From assembly GCA_903921325.1 (NCBI GenBank), contig CAIXPL010000029.1, forward strand, positions 62,001 through 126,000: 64,000 nt of DNA, written 5' to 3'. Within the stretch, counting starts at the first letter, position 1. Each line of letters starts with the position of its first letter. A model generated the notes under the pieces. It worked only from the letters and a program-made list of their open reading frames with translations, did not search any database and was not told where the DNA came from. Of this stretch, positions 17,928 to 27,279 are shown piece after piece. Position numbers and translations under genes: made by a program. The stretch comes from an uncultured Pseudomonadota bacterium (lineage in GTDB: Bacteria; Pseudomonadota; Gammaproteobacteria; Burkholderiales; SG8-39).

Positions 17928-19711
17928 GCCGAAGCCTCCGCTGGCGCTGTTGCCTTCGCAAGCTCATCACCGCCTTGGCGTGCCATGTGATGCAGGCGCG
18001 CGTAGGCCCCTTCCGCGGCTAGCAGTTGCTCGTGAGAACCGATCTCCACCACCTGCCCCTCGCTCATCACCACGATCCGGTCAGCCCCTTCAATCGTGGA
18101 CAAACGGTGAGCAATCACCAGGGTGGTGCGGCCACGCATGAGCGCGTCAAGTTCACGTTGAACATGACGCTCAGTCTCACTATCGAGTGCCGAAGTCGCC
18201 TCATCGAGGATGAGCACCGGTGCGTTTTTCAGGAACGCACGCGCAATTGCGATGCGTTGGCGCTGCCCGCCGGAGAGTCGCACACCGTTTTCGCCAATCA
18301 GGGTGTCAAAGCCCTCGGGCATCGCTTCGATGAATTCAACGGCGTTGGCGGCCCGCGCCGCTTCGATTACTTTTTCGCGGCTGACCGTCCCGAGTCGGCC
18401 ATAGGCGATGTTGGCAGCCACAGTGTCGTTGAACAAGACCACGTCCTGGCTCACCAAGGCCATGTTCGAGCGCAGCGACTGAATGCTCAGATCGCGCAGA
18501 TCGATGCCGTCGAGCGTGATGTGCCCGGCGCTCGGATCATAGAATCGTGGTAACAAATTGGCGCAGGTCGTCTTGCCACTGCCCGAGCTGCCTACCAGAG
18601 CGACTGTCTCACCCGGTTCGATGGTCAGATTGATCCCGCGCAGCGCCTCCCGACTGGCACCGGTATAGGTAAACCGCACCGAATGAAACTGGATCAGTCC
18701 GACCGCCCGCTCCAACACCTGCTGCCCCTGCGCCTTCTCGCGCTGTTCATCGATCAAGGCAAACACACTCTCGGCGCCGGCCAGACCTCGCTGCAGCTGA
18801 GCACTCACATTGGTCAGGCGCTTGAGCGGTGCGAGCAGCATCAGCATGGCGCCCAGAAACGAGACGAACCCACCGACCGTGGTCTGATCGCGCGCCGCCT
18901 GATTGATAGCCAGATAGACAATCACGGCAACCGCAGTGGCGGCCGCCAGTTGTGTGAGCGGCACATTGGCCGAGGCCGCCGAGACCGCTTTCATATTGAA
19001 CCGGCGCACCCGCTCCGAGCCTTCAAGAAATCGGCGAATCTCATAGTCCACGCCATCGAACACTTTGACCACCTTGTGCGCGATGATCGTCTCTTCAATC
19101 GCATGATTGAGTTCGCCCATGGCCGTCTGCTCCGCGCGGCTCATGCGACGCAAGCGCCCCGAAAACGCGCGCACGATGACGATAATGACCGGACCGACGG
19201 TGAGCGAAACCAGGGTGAGTCGCCAGTTCTCCCACAACAGCCAGCCGAGCAGCCCGACGATGACCAGAGAATCTTTCACGATCACCGTGATCGCCCCGGT
19301 TGCCGCCGAAGTGACCTGCATGGTGTCGTAGACAAACTTGGATATGAGTTTGCCGCTCATATTGTGATCGAAGAAGCTTGCGGGTAGTCGCACGAGCGTC
19401 TCGAACATGCCGCGCCGCAGATCGGCGATCACCTTCTGTGCGGTCCATTGCAGGCTGTAGTCGGACACAAACGAGGCGACACCGCGAACCAGCATGATGC
19501 CGACGATCAATAGCGGCATCCAGTGTATGAATTCGCTGTCTTTGGTGACAAAACTTTTGTCAAGCAAGGGCTTGGCGAGTGCCGGTATTGCCGGCTCGGT
19601 CGCCGCCACGATGGTCATTGCCACCACGGAACCGGCAAACACACGCCAGTAAGGCAGCGTATAGCGCAGCAACCGAACATAGAGCCGGACGGTATCGGTC
19701 GTGCTGCTCAT
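17924..19711 (-). CDS. msbA: Lipid A export ATP-binding/permease protein MsbA
   Basis: MsbA is an inner-membrane half-transporter that flips lipid A-core across the membrane. The 595-residue protein has the ABC membrane domain (about 1-320), then the ATPase with Walker A GSSGSGKTT, the LSGGQRQRIAIARAF signature and Walker B VLILDEATSALD. The domain matches MsbA rather than a peptide exporter, with conserved LLDKSF and VALVSQDVVLFNDTVAANIAY segments. The frame can extend to a GTG at 19759, but the ATG at 19711 fits family N-termini. It heads the group of four coupled genes that ends with the DUF4254 gene. Confidence 0.95.
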   Translation of the reverse strand: MSSTTDTVRLYVRLLRYTLPYWRVFAGSVVAMTIVAATEPAIPALAKPLLDKSFVTKDSEFIHWMPLLIVGIMLVRGVASFVSDYSLQWTAQKVIADLRRGMFETLVRLPASFFDHNMSGKLISKFVYDTMQVTSAATGAITVIVKDSLVIVGLLGWLLWENWRLTLVSLTVGPVIIVIVRAFSGRLRRMSRAEQTAMGELNHAIEETIIAHKVVKVFDGVDYEIRRFLEGSERVRRFNMKAVSAASANVPLTQLAAATAVAVIVYLAINQAARDQTTVGGFVSFLGAMLMLLAPLKRLTNVSAQLQRGLAGAESVFALIDEQREKAQGQQVLERAVGLIQFHSVRFTYTGASREALRGINLTIEPGETVALVGSSGSGKTTCANLLPRFYDPSAGHITLDGIDLRDLSIQSLRSNMALVSQDVVLFNDTVAANIAYGRLGTVSREKVIEAARAANAVEFIEAMPEGFDTLIGENGVRLSGGQRQRIAIARAFLKNAPVLILDEATSALDSETERHVQRELDALMRGRTTLVIAHRLSTIEGADRIVVMSEGQVVEIGSHEQLLAAEGAYARLHHMARQGGDELAKATAPAEASA

Positions 19712-19973
19712 GGTGGTATGTCCAGGGTGAAAAGTCCGAGGCAATGCCGCAAGGCTCACCGGTGTATGCCGGTCCGCTCAACGCAACCGCCGGCATCGCC
19801 CGCGGCCGCAATTCTATCAGCCGGACGCTAAGGCCGGCCCACGCGACGCTTTGGCACCGGTTCGACGGCGTTCGGCAGCCTGACCCCACTTCGCGCGCAC
19901 CCACGAGCACCACCAACAGACGATCGCGCAGAATGCGCATGCCGCCACTGCGCGCACGAGCACACCAACGTGG

Positions 19974-21158
19974 TCATTGCGGTGGCTGGGCGGGTTTATC
20001 CAGCAGCGCCGAATACAGTGCGAGCAAGCGTGCGCTCATTGCCGCAATGGACAATCCGGCAACCGCCTCGCGCGCAGCACTCCGATGCACCTCGGTACGC
20101 CAGTGCGGAGCCTGCGCCAAGGCGCGCGCAAGACCGCTGGCATCGAGTGCGTCGCAAACCTGCCCGTTCAGTTGATCGCGTATCAGTTCGGCAGCACCGG
20201 ATTGATGCGTCGTGATGACCGGCAGCCCGCAGGCCAGCGCCTCGATGGCGGCGTTGGGAAACGGATCGTACAAAGTTGGCAACACAAAGCAGTCGGCCAT
20301 GGCGTAGAACGGCCGCACCTCGTTCAATCCGCCGGTGAAGTAAACGCGCTCACCGATGCCCAGGCGTTGCGCCAGGCGCCGCGCCAGCGCGATGCGCTTG
20401 TCCGCACCAACGACTACCAGATGACTGTCGCGTGGGGCTGCCGCAGCGAAGGCAGGCAGCAGGCGGAAAACGCCCTTGCGTTCAAAGCCCGAGCCGACCA
20501 GCAAATACACCATCGCCTGCTCGCTGATGCCGCGTGATGCTCGTTGCTCGGCACGGTGCAGGGTGCGAAGTGCGGGGTGAAACATCTGCAGATCGATACC
20601 GTTGTAGATCACATGAAGCTTGCCCGGATCGATCACGAAATGCCGCTCGATGTCCGCACGTACCATGGCCGAATTACAGATCACCGCGCGCAGGCGATGG
20701 CTGGCGAACATGCGCCGCTCGGTAGCGAGCAGTTGCCGATGATACGGGTTGAGTCTGATCGCGAGGCGCCCCAGCGGTCCGAGCTCACGCGCGCGCAAAT
20801 CAAGCCATTGCCGATGGACACCGTCGCCCGCGCGAAAGACGTCACAGCACGCCAGACGTTCATGCGACTGCACCAGATCGTAGTGCTCGCCCTTGATCAT
20901 TCGGCACACCGACCGGGCGAAACTCGCATCACGCCACATGCGGCCCAGGAAGAATGGATCGCAGCGCACGAGGCGCACCGCGCCACTTTGCGCAGACGCC
21001 TGCTCGGCGCGCACCTGCCAGCTACGGGCAATGATGCTGATCGCGGCCCCGCCCTCGGCCAGTCCGGACACCGCCCGTTCGATAAAGCGCTCGGCGCCAC
21101 CAAAGGGGTTGTAACGCTGGCGCACGATGGCCATACGGAGGGCTTGGCCTCGCTTCAT
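19974..21158 (-). CDS. Glycosyltransferase family 4 (RfaG-like)
   Basis: This is a GT-B glycosyltransferase, 394 residues, resembling lipopolysaccharide core glucosyltransferase RfaG/WaaG. It has an N-terminal RQRYNPFGGAERFIERA loop, a mid VIYNGIDLQMFHP segment and the C-terminal E-x7-E region with PTLYDPFPNAAIEALACGLPVIT. ATG 21158 is used; ATG 21134 (MAIVRQ) is equally reasonable, since neither has a strong ribosome site. It follows the heptosyltransferase III-like gene by 20 bases, which fits RfaQ-RfaG pairing in core assembly. Confidence 0.9.
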   Translation of the reverse strand: MKRGQALRMAIVRQRYNPFGGAERFIERAVSGLAEGGAAISIIARSWQVRAEQASAQSGAVRLVRCDPFFLGRMWRDASFARSVCRMIKGEHYDLVQSHERLACCDVFRAGDGVHRQWLDLRARELGPLGRLAIRLNPYHRQLLATERRMFASHRLRAVICNSAMVRADIERHFVIDPGKLHVIYNGIDLQMFHPALRTLHRAEQRASRGISEQAMVYLLVGSGFERKGVFRLLPAFAAAAPRDSHLVVVGADKRIALARRLAQRLGIGERVYFTGGLNEVRPFYAMADCFVLPTLYDPFPNAAIEALACGLPVITTHQSGAAELIRDQLNGQVCDALDASGLARALAQAPHWRTEVHRSAAREAVAGLSIAAMSARLLALYSALLDKPAQPPQ

Positions 21159-21178
21159 GGAAGCAGAATCCGGCACAT

Positions 21179-22291
21179 TCAGCGGCCAGCGGGCTGCGCC
21201 AGCAACTCGCGTGCGGCACCGAGCACCTGCGCCACGGTAAGCCGCTCGATGCAGTCGCTGCGCTTGCCACCACCACACCCGTCAAGCCCGCACGGCCTGC
21301 ACGGATGCTCAGCCGAACTCACCACGCGATGCGGCACTTGCCAGGGGCCCCACTCCTGCTCGCCGCTTGGACCGAACACCGCGACGCTCGGTGTACCCAT
21401 GGCCGCAGCAATATGCATGGGCGCTGAATCCACACCGATAAACAGGCGGGCACGGGCACTGAGCGCCGCCATCTCCTTAAGGCTCAGGCGCCCCGACCAG
21501 TCGAGCGGTGGACGCGCGCACTGCGCAATGATCTGGTCAATCATGTCGCGCTCCGCCCCGGTTGGGGCGCCGGTCAGCACGATCTGCTCGCCCTGGGCAT
21601 GCAAGGCATCAATCAACCGGGCGGCCTGCGCAGTCGGCCAGCACTTGAACAGCCAGCGCGACGCCGGATGAAAATGGATGAAACTGCCTTCCTGCAGGCC
21701 GGCTTGCGCCAGCCGATCATCGACACTGGCCCAGGCGGCTGCACCGGGCTCCATGTGTAACCTGCGTTGATCAGGTTGCGGATAGATACCGATGCGGCGC
21801 AGCGCATCCAGATGGGTCTCGACGGTGTGCCGCCGCCCGCTGCCAATGACCGGGTAATGATGAGTGAAACTCGATCGCCACCAGCGTCCACCGACGCCCC
21901 GCGCAGCCCGCCCCTGACGCCGCGGCGCGACGCTCACCTGCGTCCCGAGGGTGCGCGCAAGCCATGCTCCCCGCGGATGGTCGGTCAGATGAATGAGCAG
22001 GTCATAACGCGCATCACGCAGGCGCTGCCACAGCGCCCATTCGGCGCGCCCATGGGCGAGCGCGGGCAGGGTGCGCCATTGACGGCCGACGCAGTGAATC
22101 TGGTCAATCGCCGGGTGCAGACTGATCATCTCGCGCGTGTCGTCATAGACCAGCGCATCGAGAGCCAGATGCGGGGCATGCGCTTTCAGCGCCGTGAACA
22201 CCGGCGAGGACAGGAGCACATCGCCGTGATGGCGCAATTTGACCACCAGTGCGCGGCGCATGGATGAAAAATCGGGAGCATCGGGTGCCAT
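21179..22291 (-). CDS. Lipopolysaccharide heptosyltransferase III-like protein (RfaQ family)
   Basis: This GT9 enzyme (370 residues) probably transfers a heptose to the inner core. It shows the RfaQ-type start LVVKLRHHGDVLLSSPVF, a HPASRWLFKCW loop that binds the sugar-nucleotide phosphate, and the GVDSAPMHIAAAMGTPSVAVFGP motif. A CRPCGLDGCGGG Cys-rich segment lies near the end. ATG 22291 has an AAGGTG ribosome site seven bases upstream and is preferred over 22309. It is the first gene of the lipopolysaccharide block. Confidence 0.9.
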   Translation of the reverse strand: MAPDAPDFSSMRRALVVKLRHHGDVLLSSPVFTALKAHAPHLALDALVYDDTREMISLHPAIDQIHCVGRQWRTLPALAHGRAEWALWQRLRDARYDLLIHLTDHPRGAWLARTLGTQVSVAPRRQGRAARGVGGRWWRSSFTHHYPVIGSGRRHTVETHLDALRRIGIYPQPDQRRLHMEPGAAAWASVDDRLAQAGLQEGSFIHFHPASRWLFKCWPTAQAARLIDALHAQGEQIVLTGAPTGAERDMIDQIIAQCARPPLDWSGRLSLKEMAALSARARLFIGVDSAPMHIAAAMGTPSVAVFGPSGEQEWGPWQVPHRVVSSAEHPCRPCGLDGCGGGKRSDCIERLTVAQVLGAARELLAQPAGR

Positions 22292-22416
22292 GGCTGCGCA
22301 CCTTAGCATGGAGTGCTTGATCGAGGCTCATCCTGAGCCGCCACGACCGGATGATCAGTGAACAGACCAGGACTGCATTCTCAATCGGGCTACTCGCACG
22401 GCCGCTGCCTGCCGGG

Positions 22417-23349
22417 TCAACGCTCGTTCTCGGCCCGTGCCTGGTCGATCAATGCACAAAGCTGCACCGCACCGTCAATCAGGCGCGGTCCGGGTCGTTG
22501 CAATAGGTCAGGGTCCATTGAACGCAACTGTCCATGGCGCACCGCGGGGAGCCATGGATAGCGCTGCCACTGAGACAGCGGATCAGTTGACGCCCTGCCC
22601 GCGCCGTTGATGATCAATTGCGGCGCGCTGGCGAGCACCGCCTCGCGGCTCACAACAGCCGATTTCAGTGCGCCGATATCGGGCACCGCCACGCCAGCGC
22701 ACTCCCCGATGAGCGCACCAATAATCTGCTTTGCGCCAACGGTCATCAGCGGCTGATCCCACAACTGGTAGAACACCGGTATCGGCTTGAGTCCGCGGTG
22801 GGTGCGTCGGAGCTCGTTGGCACGTTGCTCGACCGCGCGTGCCGCCTGCTCGCCTGCCGCGGCGCGGCCAGTAAGCTGCCCCAGCGCGCGCAGCGATTCG
22901 GCCATCTGGGCGAGTGATGCCGGGTCCGAATCAAACACCGGCATGCCGAGGATGCGCAGGCGATCGATCAGCGCCGGTGGATTGCCGCCGCCCCAGACGA
23001 TGACCAGATCGGGATGACGTGCTACCACAGCCTCAAGCGATGCGCCGTTCAAACCGCCAATGCGGGGCACGGCGCGGGCCGCTTGCGGATAATCGCTACC
23101 CTCCATCGTGCCAACCAGCGCATCGCCGGCACCCAGGGCATACACCAGTTCGGTGGCATGCGGTGCGAGGGTAACAATACGCACGGCCGGCTGACCGACT
23201 CGCACACGATGCCCACTATCGTCAGTCACTACAATGGGTTGTGCTGACACGCTCGCACCACTGAGCGCACGAGGATTCTCGGCCCAGGCGCCTAGCGCCG
23301 CCAACAAGCTGCAGCCAAGCGCCGCCACGCGGGACAATCGCACAATCAT
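22417..23349 (-). CDS. btuF: Cobalamin-type ABC transporter substrate-binding protein (BtuF-like)
   Basis: This is a periplasmic binding protein of the helical-backbone (FhuD/BtuF) class, 310 residues with a signal peptide ending near GAWA. It has a RIVTLAPHATELVYALGAG segment and PDLVIVWGGGNPP, typical of BtuF/HemV proteins. It diverges from the cobalamin-riboswitch-controlled TonB receptor, supporting a vitamin B12 role. No btuC or btuD is adjacent, so its membrane partners must be elsewhere. The riboswitch lies on the opposite strand and would not control it directly. Confidence 0.85.
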   Translation of the reverse strand: MIVRLSRVAALGCSLLAALGAWAENPRALSGASVSAQPIVVTDDSGHRVRVGQPAVRIVTLAPHATELVYALGAGDALVGTMEGSDYPQAARAVPRIGGLNGASLEAVVARHPDLVIVWGGGNPPALIDRLRILGMPVFDSDPASLAQMAESLRALGQLTGRAAAGEQAARAVEQRANELRRTHRGLKPIPVFYQLWDQPLMTVGAKQIIGALIGECAGVAVPDIGALKSAVVSREAVLASAPQLIINGAGRASTDPLSQWQRYPWLPAVRHGQLRSMDPDLLQRPGPRLIDGAVQLCALIDQARAENER

Positions 23350-23380
23350 AGGGCAAAATGCGAGGGTTGATAGTGCTCGT

Positions 23381-23551
23381 GCCCGGTAATCTACCGGTCA
23401 CGGTTCAACGGGAAACAGGGATTCAAGTGAATAACCTGTGCTGCCCCCGCAACGGTAAGCAGACGTACCCAGTGTACTAGCTCAATCGATACACCACTGG
23501 CTTGGCGCCGGGAAGGTCATTGAGTGAAGTCTGCCAGCCCGGATACCGGCT
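23381..23551 (+). promoter_or_regulatory. Cobalamin riboswitch
   Basis: On the plus strand the leader shows the adenosylcobalamin aptamer: GGTT and GGGAA blocks at 23402-23414, then TGCTGCCCCCGCAAC (23439-23453). Next come GCCGGGAAGG (23506-23515) and the B12 box AGCCCGGATACCGGC at 23536-23550. The 5' CCGGTA can pair with TACCGG of the B12 box to close the domain. It lies about 100 bases before the TonB-dependent receptor gene, which should therefore be repressed by cobalamin. Confidence 0.95.
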
Positions 23552-23652
23552 ATCGGCGTGTCCTGTGTCGTGCTCGCTTGAGCTCGTTGCAGACATTTGA
23601 CCGCGCGCCTGCGGGGGAACAGGCCAGAGGTCTGCAGCACCCGGAGCATTCC

Positions 23653-25812
23653 ATGTCATCAGTCTCAGGCAAGCGGGCGTGCCTGCCCATGTTCTCATGC
23701 GTCCGCGTCACCCTGATTGTCTCGGTGTGCATGGTGGCCGCATCCAACACGCGGGCACAGTCGGCTCAATCAGAACCAGTCGATCGGCCCACCGCGCTCG
23801 CGCCAATCGTTGTGTCGGGCTCACGCTTTGGTGAGCCCTCCAATCAGGTGCCCGCTCAGGTTCAGGTGATCAGCCGCGCCGACATCACCGAATCAAGTGC
23901 GATCACGCTGGTTGATGTCCTGGCGCAACTGGGCGGTGTGGTTGTGACCGGACCGAATCTGGGCGATCTGGGGATGGGTGCCAGTGTCGATATGGGGGGC
24001 TTTGGGGCAACCGCCAACAGCACGACCCTGGTACTGGTCGATGGCCTGCGGCGCAACCCCATCGATTCCAATGGCATCGCGTGGGAAAGCATTCCACTGA
24101 GCATCGTTGAGCGTATTGAAATCCTGCATGGCGGTGCAAGCGTCCAATATGGCAATGGTGCCCTCGGTGGCGTCATCAACATCATTACCAAGGCAGCGGG
24201 GTCGCGTGACAACGAACTCGGCAGCACCATTGGCAGCAACGGCACCCTGATCAACAAGGCGCTGGTCAGCAAAAGCGGTTCGGATACAAACTTCCAGCTC
24301 AGTGCCAATACCTCAAGCAGCGATGGCTGGCGTGAAAATTCAGCGAGCAATGCGTATTCGTTCAACGCTCGCCTCACCCGATCGCTCGGCGCTGGCGACG
24401 AACTCTTTATCGACGCTTATGCCAGTCATTCACGTGCGCTGTCCCCTGGCGGCGTGCTTGGCCAGGTCGGTAGCGGCGATGCGCGCACCGCAAAATTCAA
24501 TAATGGGGGAAGTTCCAATTCCGGGGATTTTTACGGCGTGCATCTGGGCGCAGTCAGGCAGATCGCAGATCGCTGGGCATTCGAAGGTGAACTCGGCTAC
24601 GCCACCCGGTCACTGGACTATTACGCGCCCTATTACAACAGCGCCGATTCGGTCGCAAGCGGCTATCCGGGCGGCCCTTCCGCATCGCACATCGATAGCT
24701 GGGAGTTGACCTTCACTCCGCGACTGCGGGCGCAGTGGGGCGAGAACAATCAGACCATTGTCGGTTATGACTTCAGCCGCGCGCTCGAGACCTATGCGGA
24801 CAGCTATGGTGTGCTCGCGCAGCAAGCGATCATTGCCAATCAGGGCGGTGGCTATTACAACAATCTGCTCAGTGACGCGCAATCGGCCAGCGTGGTCAAT
24901 CATTCGCTCTACACAATTACCCGCGTGCCACTGGGCCGCGGACTGGAAGCCAGTGCCGGCGCGCGTCGGCAATGGGAGCACGCGGTTGCCGATGACACCA
25001 ATATCAGCTCGCCCAATGGTTCGATCCATCAGAAGGCCGACTATTCGGCCGATGCGTTCGATCTGGCCCTGAACAGGCAATGGGCCGGCGGGCAGCGCGT
25101 CTACTTGAAGTGGAATCAATCGTTCCGTTTTGCCAACATCGATGAATTCTGGGGATTTGATCCGAACACCTACAGCCGGATCTTTTCCGGATTATTGCGG
25201 CCGCAAGTCTCGCGCACCTGGGAGCTGGGCAGCCATTGGACTGGCGGCCACGGGCAACTGGACGCCGCGGTGTTTCAATCGACCACCCGCGAAGAGATCC
25301 GCTACGACCCCAATAGTTACTTCAATACCAATTCGGCTGACCCGATACTGCGCCGCGGACTGCTGTTGCAGGGACGCCTGGCACTCAGCACGCGCTTGAG
25401 TGTCTCGGCAATCGGAAAAATCCAACGCTCGACGTATGAATCCGGTCCCAATGAAAGCAAATCGATTTCGCTCGTTCCGGATCGCAGCGCCAGCGCAAAC
25501 GCGCTGTACCGCTGGACCGGGCAGTGGCAAAGCGGTGCCTCGGTGCGCCATGTGGGGCCTCAGTATTACGATGGCGATATCAGCAACAGCCTGGCGAAGA
25601 TGCCCGCCTACACCACGGCCGATGTGTTCACAGGTTATCGCGCCAGCCGCTGGGACCTGCGCCTGACGGTGCGCAATGTCACTGGAGCTCATTACGCTAC
25701 CTATGGTGGCTATGGCTTTGTAAGCCAGCCCGGCGGGGGTGGCGCGGACAGCTATTACTATTACCCTAGCAATCCGCGCACCTGGTTGCTGTCAGGCAAT
25801 TATCGATTTTGA
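23653..25812 (+). CDS. btuB: TonB-dependent outer-membrane receptor (BtuB-like)
   Basis: This is an outer-membrane beta-barrel receptor, 719 residues, probably for cobalamin because of the riboswitch. A signal peptide ends near TRAQ. A TonB-box-like APIVVSG follows at about 50-56, then the plug domain with LVDGLRRNPID and ERIEILHGGASVQYGNGALGGVINI. The barrel ends with the required aromatic residue (YRF). A GGAG precedes the ATG at 23653. The plug matches generic TonB receptors as well as BtuB, so ligand assignment rests on the riboswitch and the neighbouring btuF-like gene. Confidence 0.9.
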   Translation: MSSVSGKRACLPMFSCVRVTLIVSVCMVAASNTRAQSAQSEPVDRPTALAPIVVSGSRFGEPSNQVPAQVQVISRADITESSAITLVDVLAQLGGVVVTGPNLGDLGMGASVDMGGFGATANSTTLVLVDGLRRNPIDSNGIAWESIPLSIVERIEILHGGASVQYGNGALGGVINIITKAAGSRDNELGSTIGSNGTLINKALVSKSGSDTNFQLSANTSSSDGWRENSASNAYSFNARLTRSLGAGDELFIDAYASHSRALSPGGVLGQVGSGDARTAKFNNGGSSNSGDFYGVHLGAVRQIADRWAFEGELGYATRSLDYYAPYYNSADSVASGYPGGPSASHIDSWELTFTPRLRAQWGENNQTIVGYDFSRALETYADSYGVLAQQAIIANQGGGYYNNLLSDAQSASVVNHSLYTITRVPLGRGLEASAGARRQWEHAVADDTNISSPNGSIHQKADYSADAFDLALNRQWAGGQRVYLKWNQSFRFANIDEFWGFDPNTYSRIFSGLLRPQVSRTWELGSHWTGGHGQLDAAVFQSTTREEIRYDPNSYFNTNSADPILRRGLLLQGRLALSTRLSVSAIGKIQRSTYESGPNESKSISLVPDRSASANALYRWTGQWQSGASVRHVGPQYYDGDISNSLAKMPAYTTADVFTGYRASRWDLRLTVRNVTGAHYATYGGYGFVSQPGGGGADSYYYYPSNPRTWLLSGNYRF

Positions 25813-25978
25813 ACGGCCACCAGGTTTGCCAGATCGGCACAACGAGCGCTCACGCGACCAGAGTGCAATCGAGGCACTTGAGAATCATGCGCGTGAATAC
25901 CCCTGAGCGGAGCCAGGCAGGACCTCGCATCAAGTCCGGCTTGACCCTGGAGCAGAATTGGTGCTGAATTCGGCTGCT

Positions 25979-26170
25979 ATGGAAGACGAACTCTTATTGC
26001 TGGAACAACGCGTGCGCGAGGTCGCCGACCTGTGTGCACAACTGCGCCGCACCAATCATGAGTTGCGCCAGCGCATCGCCGCGCTTGAGAACGACAACCG
26101 GCGATTGCAAGGAAAGATCGATACCGCGGCGCTGCGGATCGAGCAGTTGATCAGCCACACACCCGAGTGA
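25979..26170 (+). CDS. Small coiled-coil protein (TIGR02449/ZapB-like) upstream of zapA
   Basis: This 63-residue protein is almost wholly a predicted coiled coil, with heptads such as LLLLEQRVREVADLCAQL and LENDNRRLQGKI. Proteins of this type occur directly upstream of zapA in beta- and gammaproteobacteria and are thought to be cell-division accessory factors. The start is uncertain: ATG 25979 is used, but GTG 25961 and TTG 25958 have a GGAG at a better distance. Its stop overlaps a GTG at 26167 that could also start zapA. Confidence 0.75.
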   Translation: MEDELLLLEQRVREVADLCAQLRRTNHELRQRIAALENDNRRLQGKIDTAALRIEQLISHTPE

Positions 26171-26175
26171 GCCCG

Positions 26176-26487
26176 ATGGCCAGCAAGATCCCGACATTGG
26201 AAGTAAACCTGATCGGACGCAGCTACAAGCTGGCTTGTCCTGACGACGAGCGCGAGGGTTTGATCCGGGCTGCCGATTACCTGAATCGCAAAATGGTCGA
26301 GATCCGTGACGGTGGACGGATTGGAAACACAGAACGCGTTGCAGTGATGGCGGCGTTGCATGTGTCTTTTGAACTACTTCACCCCAAGACCCATGAAGCA
26401 ATTGACCGCCAGGCGTTGAAGGGTAGAATCGACGCCATGCACTCCGTCCTGGACGAAGCCCTTGCTCCACAAGAGGGCCTGTTCTGA
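26176..26487 (+). CDS. zapA: Cell division protein ZapA
   Basis: ZapA binds FtsZ and bundles its filaments at the division site. The 103-residue protein has the N-terminal beta-hairpin domain (LEVNLIGRSYKLACPDDER) followed by a long helix (AADYLNRKMVEIRD and onwards), as expected. ATG 26176 is used; GTG 26167 in the same frame is possible. The 6S RNA gene follows directly, the usual arrangement in proteobacteria. Confidence 0.93.
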   Translation: MASKIPTLEVNLIGRSYKLACPDDEREGLIRAADYLNRKMVEIRDGGRIGNTERVAVMAALHVSFELLHPKTHEAIDRQALKGRIDAMHSVLDEALAPQEGLF

Positions 26488-26548
26488 TCGGCTGCAGTAC
26501 CGGTCATTGGTCCGCTTTCCGGGGCCACCGGCAGGTAGTCAGTCATCA

Positions 26549-26731
26549 ATGTCCCCTGCGGTGTTCGTGACCCGGCCCGTATACTCTTGAACCAATGCGT
26601 GGTATCGGTCGCAGACTGTCGTGTCACTGTTGTGCGCGTCCCTTTGTCGGATGTACCTGATGTGACCCATATGTGACCACTTGAACCGGATGGTTCAGGA
26701 TTTTGGCCTCGACGACACAGGCGGGGGACAC
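26549..26731 (+). ncRNA. ssrS: 6S RNA
   Basis: The position right after zapA is the standard site of ssrS. The 3' part reads CTTGAACCGGATGGTTCAGG, then GCCTCGACGACACAGGC, close to the corresponding region of E. coli 6S RNA. The ends TGTCCCC (26550-26556) and GGGGACA (26724-26730) pair to close a rod about 181 bases long, matching the known size. 6S RNA binds sigma-70 RNA polymerase in stationary phase. Exact ends are approximate. Confidence 0.88.
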
Positions 26732-26793
26732 CCTTCTTCAGGCGCGGCGGCCGGTGTTAGTCGATGGCGTGACATAAGCAGAGGGAATGCAGT

Positions 26794-27279
26794 ATGCGTT
26801 GCTGGCTGATGAAATCAGAACCCGAAGAAGTCTCGATCGATGACCTTGCCAGTGCGCCGGGACAGACGGTCGCGTGGTTCGGAGTGCGCAACTATCAGGC
26901 GCGTAATTTCATGCGCGATCAGATGAGTCTGGGCGACCCGGTGTTCTTCTATCACTCAAGCTGTCCGCAACCCGGTATCGCCGGATTGGCGGAGGTAACG
27001 CGCCTGGCCTATCCGGATCAAACCCAGTTCGATCGCAGCAGTCCTTATTTCGACCCCAAGGCGAGTCTGGAGCATCCGCGCTGGTTCAATGTCGAAGTGA
27101 CGTTCAGACAAAAGACCCGCCTGGTGACCCTGGCTGAGCTGCGCGCCGATCCGCTGCTCGAAGGCATGCTGCTGCTCGCGCGCGGTAGCAGGCTGTCGAT
27201 CACACCGGTCGATTCGCGTCACTGGAACCACATCTGCTCGACGCTACTCAAGCTCAAGACGGCGCGGGTAGCGCGCTGA
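26794..27279 (+). CDS. EVE domain-containing protein
   Basis: This 161-residue protein consists of one EVE (PUA-like) domain. It starts with [16 protein letters not shown] and contains [28 protein letters not shown], the family core thought to bind modified nucleobases. A GAGGGA ribosome site precedes the ATG. Its stop overlaps the hemE start (TGATG). EVE proteins are often seen beside zapA/6S RNA in this lineage; their cellular role remains unclear. Confidence 0.92.
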   Translation: MRCWLMKSEPEEVSIDDLASAPGQTVAWFGVRNYQARNFMRDQMSLGDPVFFYHSSCPQPGIAGLAEVTRLAYPDQTQFDRSSPYFDPKASLEHPRWFNVEVTFRQKTRLVTLAELRADPLLEGMLLLARGSRLSITPVDSRHWNHICSTLLKLKTARVAR

